Of a stretch of 64,000 nt of DNA, positions 35,819 through 45,109 are shown piece after piece. The translations under genes and the position numbers were made by a program. The notes under the pieces were generated by a model. It was not told where the DNA came from and did no database searches. It saw nothing but the letters and a program-made list of their open reading frames with translations. Where the stretch lies: NCBI GenBank assembly GCA_022796475.1, contig JAAWIS010000008.1, forward strand, positions 1 to 64,000. The letters run 5' to 3'. How positions within the stretch are numbered: the first letter of the stretch is position 1; each line of letters opens with the position of its first letter. This DNA is from Lachnospiraceae bacterium. GTDB lineage: Bacteria; Bacillota; Clostridia; Lachnospirales; Lachnospiraceae.

Positions 35819-36946
35819 TTAATTGTTGATAATACGGTTCCACTGGTCAATCCAGCTATTTAACTGGCCATTTACAAATGTGTAGTCTAACGCTTTGGCG
35901 CCTTCAGCTACTGCGCCGTAAGTCATATTCGCTGCTTCCTCTTCTGTAAAGGTAACTTTGCTGTTAGTCGGCCCTTCATTCAAAGCCTTTCCTGTCTTAG
36001 TCTGCAGTTCCTGGCTGATGCGGTAGTTTAAGTATGCATAAGCCAGATCCTTATTCTTGCAGTTTTTCGTAATGCTGATAATGTTAAAGTTTGCATAAGT
36101 AACTTCCGGGCTGATATAAACAACATTAGGATTTGCCGCCTGGATCGTCGGCACGCCAAAATCTCCTACCACTGCTGCTGCTACTTCTCCTGAGGTAAAC
36201 ATATTAATTAAGTCGGAAGACTTGGCATAAGTTTTTACCAGATTTGGCTTTAACTCTGTAAGAGCCTGGAATGCTGCTTCCCCATTATCACTGGTAATGT
36301 CAACCCCTGCATGATCGCTTGCCATGTATACCATAGCCGGACCAAAGGTGGTGGTAATCTCAGGAATGGAAACCATCCCCTCTAACCTTGGATCCCACAG
36401 GTCATCAAAACTTTTAATTTCAAAACCAACTGCATCCGGATTATAGATGATACCGATACTATTAATCGTATATGCCACACCCTGGCCTTCTTCTGCCATT
36501 GTTTTTGCTGCAGTAATTAAATCTGCTGCATTTTCCAGTTTGCTTAAATCGATATCCTCAAACAGGCCTTCTGCAATTCCCTTTGACGTCATAGCCTGTG
36601 ACAGCTCGATCACATCAATGGTAGACTGGCTGTCTGCTGCAAGCTTCGTATAACGGTCATTGGTTCCGCCGGTTTCCGTTACAATTTCACAGTTGAATTC
36701 CTGCTCAAAGGGGGCATAAACTTCCTCAGCGGAAATATCCTCGCTTAAGCCAAAGGTAGATAACACCAGCTTCTGGCTTCCGCCGTCACCGGAGGGTTCC
36801 GCCGTTGTTTCTTCCTCTGCTTTTTCGGCTGCCTGCTGAGTTGTTTCCCCGCTTGAGCTGCTTCCTGCATTATCGCTGGAAGCGCCGCCGCAGGCAGATA
36901 CGGCCATTGCTGCACAAAGAATTGCTGCCAATACTTTCTTTTTCAT
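35819..36946 (-). CDS. ABC importer solute-binding lipoprotein, polyamine type
   Basis: The 375-aa product starts with a lipoprotein signal (lipobox VSAC, Cys19) and a Ser/Glu-rich linker to about residue 55. The periplasmic-binding fold of the PotD/iron family follows, as shown by YTKLAADSQSTIDVIELSQ, IGIIYNPDAVG and SFDDLWDPRLEGMVSIPE. It is tethered outside the membrane and delivers a solute to the permeases encoded at 38050-39659. The neighbouring deaminases make a purine-like solute more likely than a polyamine, but this is inference. Confidence 0.88.
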   Translation of the reverse strand: MKKKVLAAILCAAMAVSACGGASSDNAGSSSSGETTQQAAEKAEEETTAEPSGDGGSQKLVLSTFGLSEDISAEEVYAPFEQEFNCEIVTETGGTNDRYTKLAADSQSTIDVIELSQAMTSKGIAEGLFEDIDLSKLENAADLITAAKTMAEEGQGVAYTINSIGIIYNPDAVGFEIKSFDDLWDPRLEGMVSIPEITTTFGPAMVYMASDHAGVDITSDNGEAAFQALTELKPNLVKTYAKSSDLINMFTSGEVAAAVVGDFGVPTIQAANPNVVYISPEVTYANFNIISITKNCKNKDLAYAYLNYRISQELQTKTGKALNEGPTNSKVTFTEEEAANMTYGAVAEGAKALDYTFVNGQLNSWIDQWNRIINN

Positions 36947-36996
36947 AAATTTTCCTCTTTCCTCCCTAATCTGGGAATTATATTATATGTTAATAG

Positions 36997-38037
36997 TTAC
37001 TTCTTAACTAAAATCAGCTTATCTTCCGGCAAATACAGCCGGATTCCTTCTCCCTCATTAAAAATGCGCTCCGTTCCCATATTCACTTTAAGGATACCAG
37101 CCGCTGTGTTCACCTCATACTGATAGCTTTTTCCTAAAAATGTCCTGACTCCCACAGTTCCTTCCAGTACATTATCCTTCTGGCCTTCCTCTGCCAGACA
37201 GATATCATCTGGCCGGATAGTGCCGGCAAAGGGCTCTTTTCCCCATTCCATATGGACTACGAACCGGCTTCCATCTGCTGCCTGATAGGTTTGTCCTCCC
37301 ACAGGGCTTAATTCCAGGAAATTTTCAAAGCCGATAAACCGCGCCACAAATTCTGTAGCCGGTTTTTGGTAGATATTCTCCGGGGAGTCGTACTGTTCAA
37401 TTACCCCCTGATTCATAATCGCTACCTTATCTGATATAGAAAAGCATTCTTCCTGGTCATGGGTAACAAACAGTGTGGTAATGCCAAGCTGCTTTTGAAG
37501 GCGTTTAATCTCCACCCGCATACTAACCCGCAGTTTTGCATCCAGATTGCTTAAGGGCTCATCCAGTAAGAGAAGTTTCGGTTCAATTACCAGTGCCCTT
37601 GCAAGAGCCACACGCTGCCTTTGACCGCCGGACATTTCCTTGGGGAACCGCCCGGAAAGCTCTGTTAAGCCGCACACCTTAAGAATTTCTGTTACTTTCT
37701 GATCAATAACGCCTTTATCCATCTTGCGTGTCCGTAAACCAAACGCCACATTATCGTATACGCTTAGATGGGGGAACAGGGCATAGCTTTGGAACACCAG
37801 ACCGAAGTTCCGCTTATGGACTGGCACTTTTGTCATATCCGTTCCATCCAGGGTAAAGGTGCCGCCCTTTGGCTCAATAAATCCTGCCACCACCCGCAGA
37901 GTTGTGGTTTTTCCGCATCCGCTTGGCCCAAGAAGGGAAACCAGCTCCCCTTTTTCCACCTCTAAATCAAGTCCCTTTAAAATCTGTTTCTTCTTGTCAT
38001 AGCTTACATCAATCTGCTTTAGTGTCATAAAAGCCAT
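36997..38037 (-). CDS. ABC importer ATPase, PotA type
   Basis: The 346-aa ATPase has Walker A GPSGCGKTT, signature MSGGQRQR and Walker B LLLLDEPLSNLD, then a C-terminal TOBE-like domain (TIRPDDICLAEEG). This layout is that of spermidine/putrescine and iron importers. It works with the permeases encoded immediately upstream (12-base gap) and the lipoprotein encoded downstream. Confidence 0.9.
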   Translation of the reverse strand: MAFMTLKQIDVSYDKKKQILKGLDLEVEKGELVSLLGPSGCGKTTTLRVVAGFIEPKGGTFTLDGTDMTKVPVHKRNFGLVFQSYALFPHLSVYDNVAFGLRTRKMDKGVIDQKVTEILKVCGLTELSGRFPKEMSGGQRQRVALARALVIEPKLLLLDEPLSNLDAKLRVSMRVEIKRLQKQLGITTLFVTHDQEECFSISDKVAIMNQGVIEQYDSPENIYQKPATEFVARFIGFENFLELSPVGGQTYQAADGSRFVVHMEWGKEPFAGTIRPDDICLAEEGQKDNVLEGTVGVRTFLGKSYQYEVNTAAGILKVNMGTERIFNEGEGIRLYLPEDKLILVKK

Positions 38038-38049
38038 TGTTCTTTCCTC

Positions 38050-38832
38050 CTATTTTGCCAGCGAGGCAATACCTAAGGTTTTATCTACAATTACCATTAT
38101 AATTACAGTAGCCGCCATCAGCAGCACAGAAACCGCAGATACAGTAGGGTCATAGTTATATTCAATATAGTTCATCAGAGTCGCCGGAAATGTGCTGACA
38201 CCAGGACCGGTTAAAAACATGGATACCGGAATGTTATTAAACGAATTGATAAAAGCCAGCATAAATGCGGAGGAGATACCAGATGTTACATTAGGAAGAA
38301 CTACCTGAAAAAATGCCTTTCCCTTGGGAGAGCCTAAACTCCACGCCGCTTCCTCGATGGAAAAATCAAACTGTTCCATAGCTGAGCCTACCACCCGGAT
38401 CACGTAAGGCAGCGTTACCATAAAATGCCCGGCTAACAGGCTGATAAACACCGGAATCCGAAAGGCAAGAATCAAAAACTGATATAAAATAAAGCCAATT
38501 ACAATTCCCGGCACAATCGTTGGAGAAAGAAACAGTGACTTTAAAATCTGACGCCCACGAATGCGGGAACGGGACAGGGCATATGCCGCCGGAATCCCCA
38601 CAATAAGAGCAATAATCGTTGCTAAAAATGCCACTTCCAAACTGGTAAGAAAGGATTGGCGAAAGGACTTTAAGGCAAATACGTTGGCAAACCATTTGAA
38701 TGAAAAGGAGTCAATGGGAAATACAATGGCGCTTCCGCCGCCGAAAGCCGTTACTGTAATAATTACCAGGGGAATCATTAAAAAAGCGAATACTACAACT
38801 GCATATCCTGTGAGGAATTTATTTTTCTTCAT
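38050..38832 (-). CDS. ABC importer permease, PotC type
   Basis: The 260-aa membrane protein has six helices. The EAA loop IEEAAWSLGSPKGKAFFQVV contacts the ATPase. It begins with a short basic stretch (MKKNKFLTGYA). It is encoded two bases after the partner permease gene. Confidence 0.9.
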   Translation of the reverse strand: MKKNKFLTGYAVVVFAFLMIPLVIITVTAFGGGSAIVFPIDSFSFKWFANVFALKSFRQSFLTSLEVAFLATIIALIVGIPAAYALSRSRIRGRQILKSLFLSPTIVPGIVIGFILYQFLILAFRIPVFISLLAGHFMVTLPYVIRVVGSAMEQFDFSIEEAAWSLGSPKGKAFFQVVLPNVTSGISSAFMLAFINSFNNIPVSMFLTGPGVSTFPATLMNYIEYNYDPTVSAVSVLLMAATVIIMVIVDKTLGIASLAK

Positions 38833-38834
38833 CC

Positions 38835-39659
38835 CTATTCACCTCTCTTGTCCAGTCTGGCTGCCAATGCGTTGAATCCTTTAATTACGGCCAGCGTTAC
38901 CAGTATCATAATCAAAGCTACCACAGAAGCCCCATTCCAATCGCCTACTGACATGGCCCGCTGGTAAATCAAAGTAGACAGAACCATATTGCTGTTTCCG
39001 CCTAATAGCTGAGGCGTGGTGTAGGCAGTCAAAGTTCCGGTAAATACCAGAATCCCTCCTACAATAATCCCAGGAAGGCTCATTGGGAAAATCACTTTCA
39101 TAAATGCCGAAATCCGGTTTGCCCCTAAACTCCAGGCCGCTTCCATCATGTCGTCATCAATATTCTCCATAACGCCTGTTACTGTCACAATCATTAAAGG
39201 CAGAAACAAGTAAACAGAGCCAATGATAATAGCAAAATCGGTGTATAAAAGCTTCATGGGCTTTTGTACGGCGCCCACTGCCATAAGAACCTTATTGATA
39301 ATTCCATTGCTCCCCAAAATATTAATCCAGGCAAAGCTTCTGATTACAGAGTTGGTCATCATGGGAAAAATGGAAGCAGCAAGCAGCAGGCCTCTCCATT
39401 TTTTATTGCACCGGCTAATAAAGTAGGCCGTGGGAATTCCCCCAACCATGCAAATCAAAGTGGTAATTACTGCTATCCGCACGGTACGGAAAAAAATTTT
39501 CAGATAATACCCATCCTGAAAAAACTGCAGATATGAACTAAATGGATAATCACCTGTAAAAAAAGTCGGAATAAGCACCTTTAAAAGGGGCATAGCAAGA
39601 CATACCAGCAAGATCACCAATCCAGGTGCCAGCATCATCCAGGTACTGCTTCTTTTCAT
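38835..39659 (-). CDS. ABC importer permease, PotB type
   Basis: The 274-aa membrane protein has six helices and the EAA loop MMEAAWSLGANRISAFMKVI. It is the first gene of the operon that continues through ade and the amidohydrolase gene. The ribosome site GGAGGAAAC precedes the ATG. A near-consensus promoter lies about 65 bases upstream. Confidence 0.9.
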   Translation of the reverse strand: MKRSSTWMMLAPGLVILLVCLAMPLLKVLIPTFFTGDYPFSSYLQFFQDGYYLKIFFRTVRIAVITTLICMVGGIPTAYFISRCNKKWRGLLLAASIFPMMTNSVIRSFAWINILGSNGIINKVLMAVGAVQKPMKLLYTDFAIIIGSVYLFLPLMIVTVTGVMENIDDDMMEAAWSLGANRISAFMKVIFPMSLPGIIVGGILVFTGTLTAYTTPQLLGGNSNMVLSTLIYQRAMSVGDWNGASVVALIMILVTLAVIKGFNALAARLDKRGE

Positions 39660-39722
39660 AGTTTCCTCCTACCTTAATAGCCATCCTATTTATTAACAAT
39701 TCTAATTCTAATGTTCATGTTC

Positions 39723-39751
39723 ATTATAAAAAGTAATATAACATACGTCAA
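39723..39751 (-). promoter_or_regulatory. Promoter of the purine-type uptake and deamination operon
   Basis: On the minus strand TTGACG (39751-39746), a 17-base spacer and TATAAT (39728-39723) form a strong promoter. The leader holds short direct repeats (GAACAT-GAACAT and TAGAAT-TAGAAT). The LysR gene diverges from the other side, so its binding site probably lies in 39750-39830. Confidence 0.65.
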
Positions 39752-39848
39752 ATATATAATTTCTATAATTTTTATGCAAAAAAGCTATAATCTTCCACCC
39801 TAATATGATAAAATAAAAATTACCTGAAGCAATAGGAGGAACACAGTT

Positions 39849-40790
39849 ATGGACTTAAAAGAAGCCCGCTACATTTTAGCCATTGCAAAGCATAAAAACA
39901 TTGGGAAAGCAGCAGAATCTCTTTTTATCTCTCAGCCTTCCCTGAGCAAATATTTGAAAAACTTAGAGCGTCAGCTTGGCTCCCCTCTGTTTTCCCGTAT
40001 TGACAATGCCTACATCCCTACCTATGTCGGGGAACGGTATCTTTACTATGCTGAGCAGATTGCGGATCTGGGAAAGGAGTGGAACCAGGAATACCGCGAC
40101 ATTACCCATCGGGAACATGGACGGCTTCATATTGCCATCCCTATTATGCTGGGAAGTACTCTGCTCCAGCCTACCCTGATGGAGTTTCACACCCGTTACC
40201 CCCATATCACGGTTAATGTGATGGAAGAAGTAAATTTTATAGCAGAACAGACTTTGACCAATCATTCCATCGACCTTACCTTTTATAATGTACATGAATT
40301 TCCAAAATTATTAGCTTATGAGATAATCCAGCGGGAAGAAATTGTCCTGATTCTGCCCGGGTGCCATCCGCTGGCTAAAAAGGCAGAAAAAAAGCCGGGA
40401 TTTTGCTATCCCTGGCTGGACTTATCATTACTGAATCAGGAAAATTTTATCTTACTGTACCCCGATCAAAATACCGGCTCAATTGCCCTGAAGCTGTTTT
40501 CCGAATATCAGATCCAGCCTCCCATCCTTCTGCACACAAGAAACAGCCAAATGTCCATTCAATTGGCGATGGACGGCATGGGCGCGGCCTTTGCTCCGGC
40601 CAGCTACTTCCATTTTTTAGAAAAAAACCGAACTGACCGCCCCTTATGCTTTTCCATCGGTCATACTCCTGTGGTAACCACAACTATTGCAGCTCACCGT
40701 CCCAAGCGGTATCTTTCCCAATACGCAAAAGACTATATTCAGATCTTGCAGGAATACTGTCTGAGAAAACAAGGCGATTCTGGCAATTGA
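39849..40790 (+). CDS. LysR-family transcriptional regulator
   Basis: The 313-aa product has the N-terminal helix-turn-helix of LysR proteins (NIGKAAESLFISQPSLSKYL at about residues 18-37). A two-lobe effector domain begins near residue 90 (GRLHIAIPIMLGS). It diverges from the importer/ade operon, whose expression it probably sets in response to a substrate or product. AGGAGG precedes the ATG by seven bases. Its 3' end overlaps the convergent phosphopantetheinyl transferase gene by 52 bases. Confidence 0.92.
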   Translation: MDLKEARYILAIAKHKNIGKAAESLFISQPSLSKYLKNLERQLGSPLFSRIDNAYIPTYVGERYLYYAEQIADLGKEWNQEYRDITHREHGRLHIAIPIMLGSTLLQPTLMEFHTRYPHITVNVMEEVNFIAEQTLTNHSIDLTFYNVHEFPKLLAYEIIQREEIVLILPGCHPLAKKAEKKPGFCYPWLDLSLLNQENFILLYPDQNTGSIALKLFSEYQIQPPILLHTRNSQMSIQLAMDGMGAAFAPASYFHFLEKNRTDRPLCFSIGHTPVVTTTIAAHRPKRYLSQYAKDYIQILQEYCLRKQGDSGN

Positions 40791-41353
40791 AGCCCGCAGA
40801 AGGAAATCACATAAGCTTCCTCCCCCTCCTTCCATAGCGTTTGGAGAAACTGCCAATTTTTCTCTGACGGATTCAGATGAGCTGCAAAAGGCTCCAGTTC
40901 AAACTCAATGCTGGAAAAGTCCAGAGATAATCCAATTCCTACGGCTTTGGCATAGCTTTCTTTTAATGTCCAAAACCGAAAAAAATCCTGATTCCGGTTT
41001 TCTTCCCTTAAGCTTTTCAGATAATTCTGCTCCTTTTTAGTCAGGCATTTTCTGATAATCGAAAGGTTGGCCGGGCGGATTTTCTCCACATCCACCCCCA
41101 AAGGCTGATTCCCAAGGGCACATACCGCCATGCCCTGGCTGTGGCTGATATTAAAGAAAATATCCGGATAGCCTTCCAGATAAGGCTTCCCCCTTTCCTC
41201 TTTCCGGATAAGAGATAAGAGGTTTGGGATTTCCAGACCAAATTCCAGCTTTAAGCTGTCCTTTAACAGCCTTTGCCCGGCTTCATGTTCCCTTTTATAC
41301 CGTTCTTTTCCTGTACATTGTTTTGGCAGACAAAATGGCTGAATGTAAATCAT
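40739..41353 (-). CDS. 4'-phosphopantetheinyl transferase (Sfp type)
   Basis: The 204-aa enzyme transfers the phosphopantetheine arm of CoA to a Ser on carrier proteins. The Sfp signatures are visible: GKPYLEGYPDIFFNISHSQG, LGVDVEKIRP with the Mg-binding Asp, and FFRFWTLKESYAKAVGIGL. No carrier-protein or nonribosomal synthetase gene is in the window, so it may serve a cluster elsewhere or fatty-acid carrier proteins. Its start overlaps the acyltransferase stop (ATGA), so the two are co-translated. Confidence 0.9.
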   Translation of the reverse strand: MIYIQPFCLPKQCTGKERYKREHEAGQRLLKDSLKLEFGLEIPNLLSLIRKEERGKPYLEGYPDIFFNISHSQGMAVCALGNQPLGVDVEKIRPANLSIIRKCLTKKEQNYLKSLREENRNQDFFRFWTLKESYAKAVGIGLSLDFSSIEFELEPFAAHLNPSEKNWQFLQTLWKEGEEAYVISFCGLQLPESPCFLRQYSCKI

Positions 41354-42447
41354 ATGTGTGCTGAACCTCCTGGCATTGATTGTTTCCCGAGCTTTTTTCC
41401 TTCATTTAACAGCCGTCTGCTGACAGGTTCATAGATCCAGTCCACCCCGCATCCTATAAAAAGCGCCATTACAAACGATGCTGCTGACATACAGAACCAA
41501 TACCCCCATCTTACTCCCAGACTAACGCCAGTGGCCTCCAGGACTTTTGCTCCCCCAGCTCCAAGTTTTGCCCCAATTGTAATTTGAGTCAGGCCATGGA
41601 ATATATAGATATAAAAGGAACGTTTCGCTATGAACTGAATGATTCCAGAACAGCGGTCTGCCAGCCTTTTTCCATAAACGGTAACTGCCAGATATACAGC
41701 ACTGGTCATAAGAATCATGGTTACAGAATAATTATGAAGGGCCGGATTTTCCCTTTCCCAAAAGCAGATTTCCCATGCAGATACAAAAAATGCCACCATT
41801 CCTGCCAGAATTACAAGCCTTATCTGCCTGCCGGATAATTCCAGGCTGTCCAGCAAATACCCCAGGATACAGTAAAAAACCCAACTGTAAAATAAGTAGG
41901 AAGTAAATACCATCTCCAATTCAAAAATCTGATACAGATTCTGTAGGCCGAAATAAGCCAGGGTAATTCCGGCCAGGGCCCTCTTTTCTCTTTTTCCCAT
42001 ATGTGCAAACATAACAGACAAAAATGGAACAGCCAGGTAAAAACCTGCCAGTGCATATACAAACCAAAAGTATCCCTGGATACGGCTCTGAAGCAGATCG
42101 CTTAAAAAGGCTTTCCAAAAGCTCAGGGAAATCCCATTTCTGCCATATACATATACATAATAGAATAGTGATGCCGTCAGAACAGGAATTCCAATTTTAA
42201 CAAACCGTTTCCAATAAAACCTCCCCATCCTTCCATCGTAATGATCCAGAAGAAATCGTCCGCTTACCATAAAAAACAGGCCGTTGCTGGTAAGCAGGAA
42301 GGTTCTCAGCACCTCATGAAACCGAAAGGCATTCTGATTTCCCGGCGGCACCAATTCCACCACGTTCATCATATGGACTGCAATCACCATAAAAACAGCT
42401 AAAATTTTCAAAAGATTGTATTGGACAATCTGTACTTGTTTCTTCAT
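41350..42447 (-). CDS. Membrane acyltransferase (acyltransferase_3 family)
   Basis: The 365-aa product has about ten membrane helices with the family pattern at the N-terminus (KILAVFMVIAVHMMNVV, with the catalytic-type His) and then an LLTSNGLFFMVSGRFLL helix. Such enzymes O-acetylate or otherwise acylate sugars and peptidoglycan at the membrane. The coupled phosphopantetheinyl transferase gene is an unusual partner. A TTGCGG-16-TATGCT pair about 50 bases upstream may be the promoter. Confidence 0.82.
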   Translation of the reverse strand: MKKQVQIVQYNLLKILAVFMVIAVHMMNVVELVPPGNQNAFRFHEVLRTFLLTSNGLFFMVSGRFLLDHYDGRMGRFYWKRFVKIGIPVLTASLFYYVYVYGRNGISLSFWKAFLSDLLQSRIQGYFWFVYALAGFYLAVPFLSVMFAHMGKREKRALAGITLAYFGLQNLYQIFELEMVFTSYLFYSWVFYCILGYLLDSLELSGRQIRLVILAGMVAFFVSAWEICFWERENPALHNYSVTMILMTSAVYLAVTVYGKRLADRCSGIIQFIAKRSFYIYIFHGLTQITIGAKLGAGGAKVLEATGVSLGVRWGYWFCMSAASFVMALFIGCGVDWIYEPVSRRLLNEGKKLGKQSMPGGSAHI

Positions 42448-42560
42448 GGGCTTATTTTGATCTTCTCTTTCTTTTTCTTAAAGCATACCATAAAATTTCC
42501 GTTCCGCAACCCGTTAAATCAAAATATCCAAAGAAGGCAAATTTCAATTGTACCAATTTA

Positions 42561-43865
42561 TTACGTAATGATCCCTGTTTTCAGGAAAAAAAGACAAACG
42601 AAAAGGGTAATCACGCCGGGAACATATGTAAACAGCATGTACATCTTCAAACATTTCCCATATGGCAGACGAAGCACAGAAGCTGCATTGGAGATACCCG
42701 CATTATGAGGGGCAATGCTGGTAAAGGATGTAATCATCATCATCCGGTGGGCATTCTCAGCACTGATTCCTGCCAAAGCATAATGTTCCAGCATCTTTGA
42801 ACCAAAGGCCGGAACCGGAGCTGCCACAGAAGCCATAATAAAGGCCATGGCCACACCTAAAAGCGGCGCCCCTAAAAGCCCGGGAAGGCGTTCAAATATG
42901 GATTCAATATAGGAAAACCCTTCCAAACTTTTTAAAACTTCCCCAATAGCATACGTTGCTGATACGCTTAAAATAGGGCCGTATACAGAAGCAATTCCTC
43001 CTTCCAAACTTTCCTTAAGCTTTGGAAGAAGATTCTTTCTTCCGATTATAACTGACCAAAGACAGCCCGCTGCCAGAGCCCCAGCCACATTCACCTGAAA
43101 CAAAGTGCTTAAAACTATAACTGCCGCCAATGGGAGAAGGGAGGGCAGAAGCTTTGGAAGCGTTTCCTCAGGAAGTCCTTCATCCAAAGAAGCATTTGCA
43201 ATCCCGCTGCCGGAAGGAAAGAACGTTTCCCCTCTCGTTACCGCCCGCTGTAAAACCGCCCACAGCATAATAAGGGATACGGCCCAAAACACGGCCGCTG
43301 CAACCAGGGATAACACCCAGCCTGCAGTCAGAGTTGTGCCACAGACATCTGCAGCATATACATTTCCCGCCTGAAGGGAGCCTGCCAGATACGAGGCACT
43401 GATGGTCTGGGCGCCGGCACAGCAGTAGAGATACCAGGGGGTATTGGTTTCTTCGTACAGATTTTTGGCTATCGGAAGAACTGTAAATACCACCACAAAT
43501 CCGGAAATCCCTGCGTAGCAGAGAAAAAAGTAGAAAACCGGAACCATCAGTACACAGAAAAACTGCTGATGATTCCTGCTTTTTTTAATCAGGCTGGATA
43601 AGCTTAAGGCAATCCGCTTGGCATTGCCTCCGTCACTCATTAACTTTCCCATCAGTGCGCTGAGGAAAAAAATCAGAAAATAATTTTTTAAAAATGAAGC
43701 CAGTCCAGGAAGATAAATCTCATTCAGCCCCTCTAAAATCCCAATTCCGGAGCAAATGAACATAACACAACTGCTTATTACTGCCGAAAATACCAGGTTA
43801 AAGCCCCGGTAAGCCAGCAAAACAAAAATCCCAAGCCCTCCTATAATGCCAATCAGACTCTGCAT
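42561..43865 (-). CDS. GntP-like carboxylate permease
   Basis: The 434-aa product has about twelve membrane segments and resembles the GntP/citrate-type ion-coupled permeases (start GIIGGLGIFVLLAYRGFNLV, mid-region AGISGFVVVFTVLP, late loop SFTSIAPHNAGISNA). It probably imports a hydroxy acid or other carboxylate. It is paralogous to the permease at 59371, with the same start pattern and late-loop layout. It overlaps the flavin reductase-like gene by 13 bases, so the two form an operon. Confidence 0.8.
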   Translation of the reverse strand: MQSLIGIIGGLGIFVLLAYRGFNLVFSAVISSCVMFICSGIGILEGLNEIYLPGLASFLKNYFLIFFLSALMGKLMSDGGNAKRIALSLSSLIKKSRNHQQFFCVLMVPVFYFFLCYAGISGFVVVFTVLPIAKNLYEETNTPWYLYCCAGAQTISASYLAGSLQAGNVYAADVCGTTLTAGWVLSLVAAAVFWAVSLIMLWAVLQRAVTRGETFFPSGSGIANASLDEGLPEETLPKLLPSLLPLAAVIVLSTLFQVNVAGALAAGCLWSVIIGRKNLLPKLKESLEGGIASVYGPILSVSATYAIGEVLKSLEGFSYIESIFERLPGLLGAPLLGVAMAFIMASVAAPVPAFGSKMLEHYALAGISAENAHRMMMITSFTSIAPHNAGISNAASVLRLPYGKCLKMYMLFTYVPGVITLFVCLFFLKTGIIT

Positions 43866-44560
43866 ACAAAGCCCTCATCATTTTCTTTCGCCTTTCTGCC
43901 CTCCATGGCAGCCATCCTGGCCTGGCTGACTCCGGGAACTTTCATAGAAAACGTATCTTCCATCACCCCATAATCCCAGTATCCCGCTCTTCCTAACAGC
44001 CGCAGTTTCCGATAGTCCAGCTTTCCGTCCGGAAGCAGCACCTCATCCTTCACATGAATTTCCAGCACATTCCCAATAATCAGATCAACCGTTCCCTTTC
44101 CTCCTGCCCTGGTTCCCGGAATCCGGATGGTCTGCATATATTCACATTCAAACTGGATTGGCGACTCAGCCACTCTTTTTGCCGGAATATGGACAGATGG
44201 CATCTTATGAAGCCCTGCTTTTTCAAATTCATCTTCTTCCGGCCCAAATCCGGAAGCCGTAATATTCATGGCATCCTTCAATTCATACGGAACCGCATTA
44301 TAGACAAAACAGCCCGTTGATTCGATATTCCACACCGTATCCTTCCGGTGCACATCATCCGGCTCATCTCCCCCCTGATTAATTGCAATCATCACCATAG
44401 GCGGATCATAGGACAAATTCTGAAACTGGCTGAATGGAGCCAAATTATCAATCCCATCTCTGCTGACTGTAGAAATCCAGCCAATCGGCCTTGGAGCCAC
44501 ACAAGCTTTAAATGGATTAAATGCCAAAGGACATTCTTCCTTTACTGGCGAATAATGCAT
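43853..44560 (-). CDS. Flavin reductase-like FMN-binding protein
   Basis: The 235-aa product matches the split-barrel flavin reductase family: ACVAPRPIGWISTVSRDG at residues 15-32, then NLAPFSQFQNLSYDPPMVMI. It could supply reduced FMN or itself carry out a redox step. The FMN-using oxidoreductases at 60.8-64 kb are possible partners, which is inference. AAGGAGAGAGG precedes the ATG. Divergent from the CoA-transferase at 45214. Confidence 0.85.
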   Translation of the reverse strand: MHYSPVKEECPLAFNPFKACVAPRPIGWISTVSRDGIDNLAPFSQFQNLSYDPPMVMIAINQGGDEPDDVHRKDTVWNIESTGCFVYNAVPYELKDAMNITASGFGPEEDEFEKAGLHKMPSVHIPAKRVAESPIQFECEYMQTIRIPGTRAGGKGTVDLIIGNVLEIHVKDEVLLPDGKLDYRKLRLLGRAGYWDYGVMEDTFSMKVPGVSQARMAAMEGRKAKENDEGFVCRV

Positions 44561-44732
44561 ATTCCTCTCTCCTTTTCATCGTAAAATTTGGAACGTATCA
44601 TCCATATTTCCATTATAATTTTCAGCAGCCTCCGCTTACAACGTTAAAACTTACAAATCCCAGCCAATGGATTAAAATCTTTTTTAGATATCTGGTGTAC
44701 TGACACGTTTACATTTCGCCAAATGACACAGA

Positions 44733-44791
44733 ATGAATTTCCTTCAGACTGCATTGTCGGCGGAAAGCGATGCTGTCTGATGGAAATTCAT
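44733..44791. repeat. Large imperfect hairpin with symmetric T-T mismatches
   Basis: ATGAATTTCC-T-TCAGAC-T-GCAT pairs with ATGC-T-GTCTGA-T-GGAAATTCAT around a 15-base loop. Twenty pairs are interrupted by two T-T mismatches at matching positions. There is no T-run. It lies in the 653-base gap between two divergent genes. Confidence 0.8.
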
Positions 44792-44853
44792 GCAAAGAAG
44801 CTTACCCATATAGGAAACAAACAGCCCTCACAGCAGAGCGGCGTCATTTAGCA

Positions 44854-44989
44854 GCGGAGTGATGGGCATATCGCAAAAGGAACCCCTGAAAAATCGCCGG
44901 CTCTTGGCAAGGTCTTTCACGAGCCTAGAACCGCTGCGTTTTTTCCGGAGTGAGAGCGCGGTGACGTTGTGATATGCCCATCACTCCGC
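44854..44989. repeat. 136-bp inverted-repeat element with 19-bp arms
   Basis: GCGGAGTGATGGGCATATC (44854-44872) is matched exactly by GATATGCCCATCACTCCGC (44971-44989), and pairing extends about four bases inward. The loop contains its own stem, GGCTC with GAGCC. This looks like a structured RNA or a small mobile palindromic element. Outside the two hairpins, 44561-45080 shows only a possible operator at 45023. Confidence 0.8.
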
Positions 44990-45022
44990 GGACCTCCTGC
45001 ATCTACTACTGCATTAGACAAC

Positions 45023-45037
45023 TAGTTAAAACAACCA
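45023..45037. promoter_or_regulatory. Candidate operator upstream of the first CoA-transferase gene
   Basis: TAGTTAAAACAACCA differs at two positions from the palindrome TGGTTAAAATAACCA at 48986. It lies about 45 bases upstream of the -35 box of the CoA-transferase gene, a place suited to an activator such as the PucR protein. Confidence 0.35.
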
Positions 45038-45080
45038 CAATTTTTCACCCCAAATCCATTTTCTTTTGTATCCTGCATCG

Positions 45081-45109
45081 TTGTTTTTCCTATTTCATTC
45101 CGATAAGAT
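45081..45109 (+). promoter_or_regulatory. Promoter of the first CoA-transferase gene
   Basis: TTGTTT (45081-45086), a 17-base spacer and TAAGAT (45104-45109). The leader to the ATG is about 95 bases. Confidence 0.4.

Noticed and set aside
39660..39848. Purine riboswitch before the ade operon
   Set aside because: The leader after the promoter is only about 57 bases and shows none of the three-way junction sequence.
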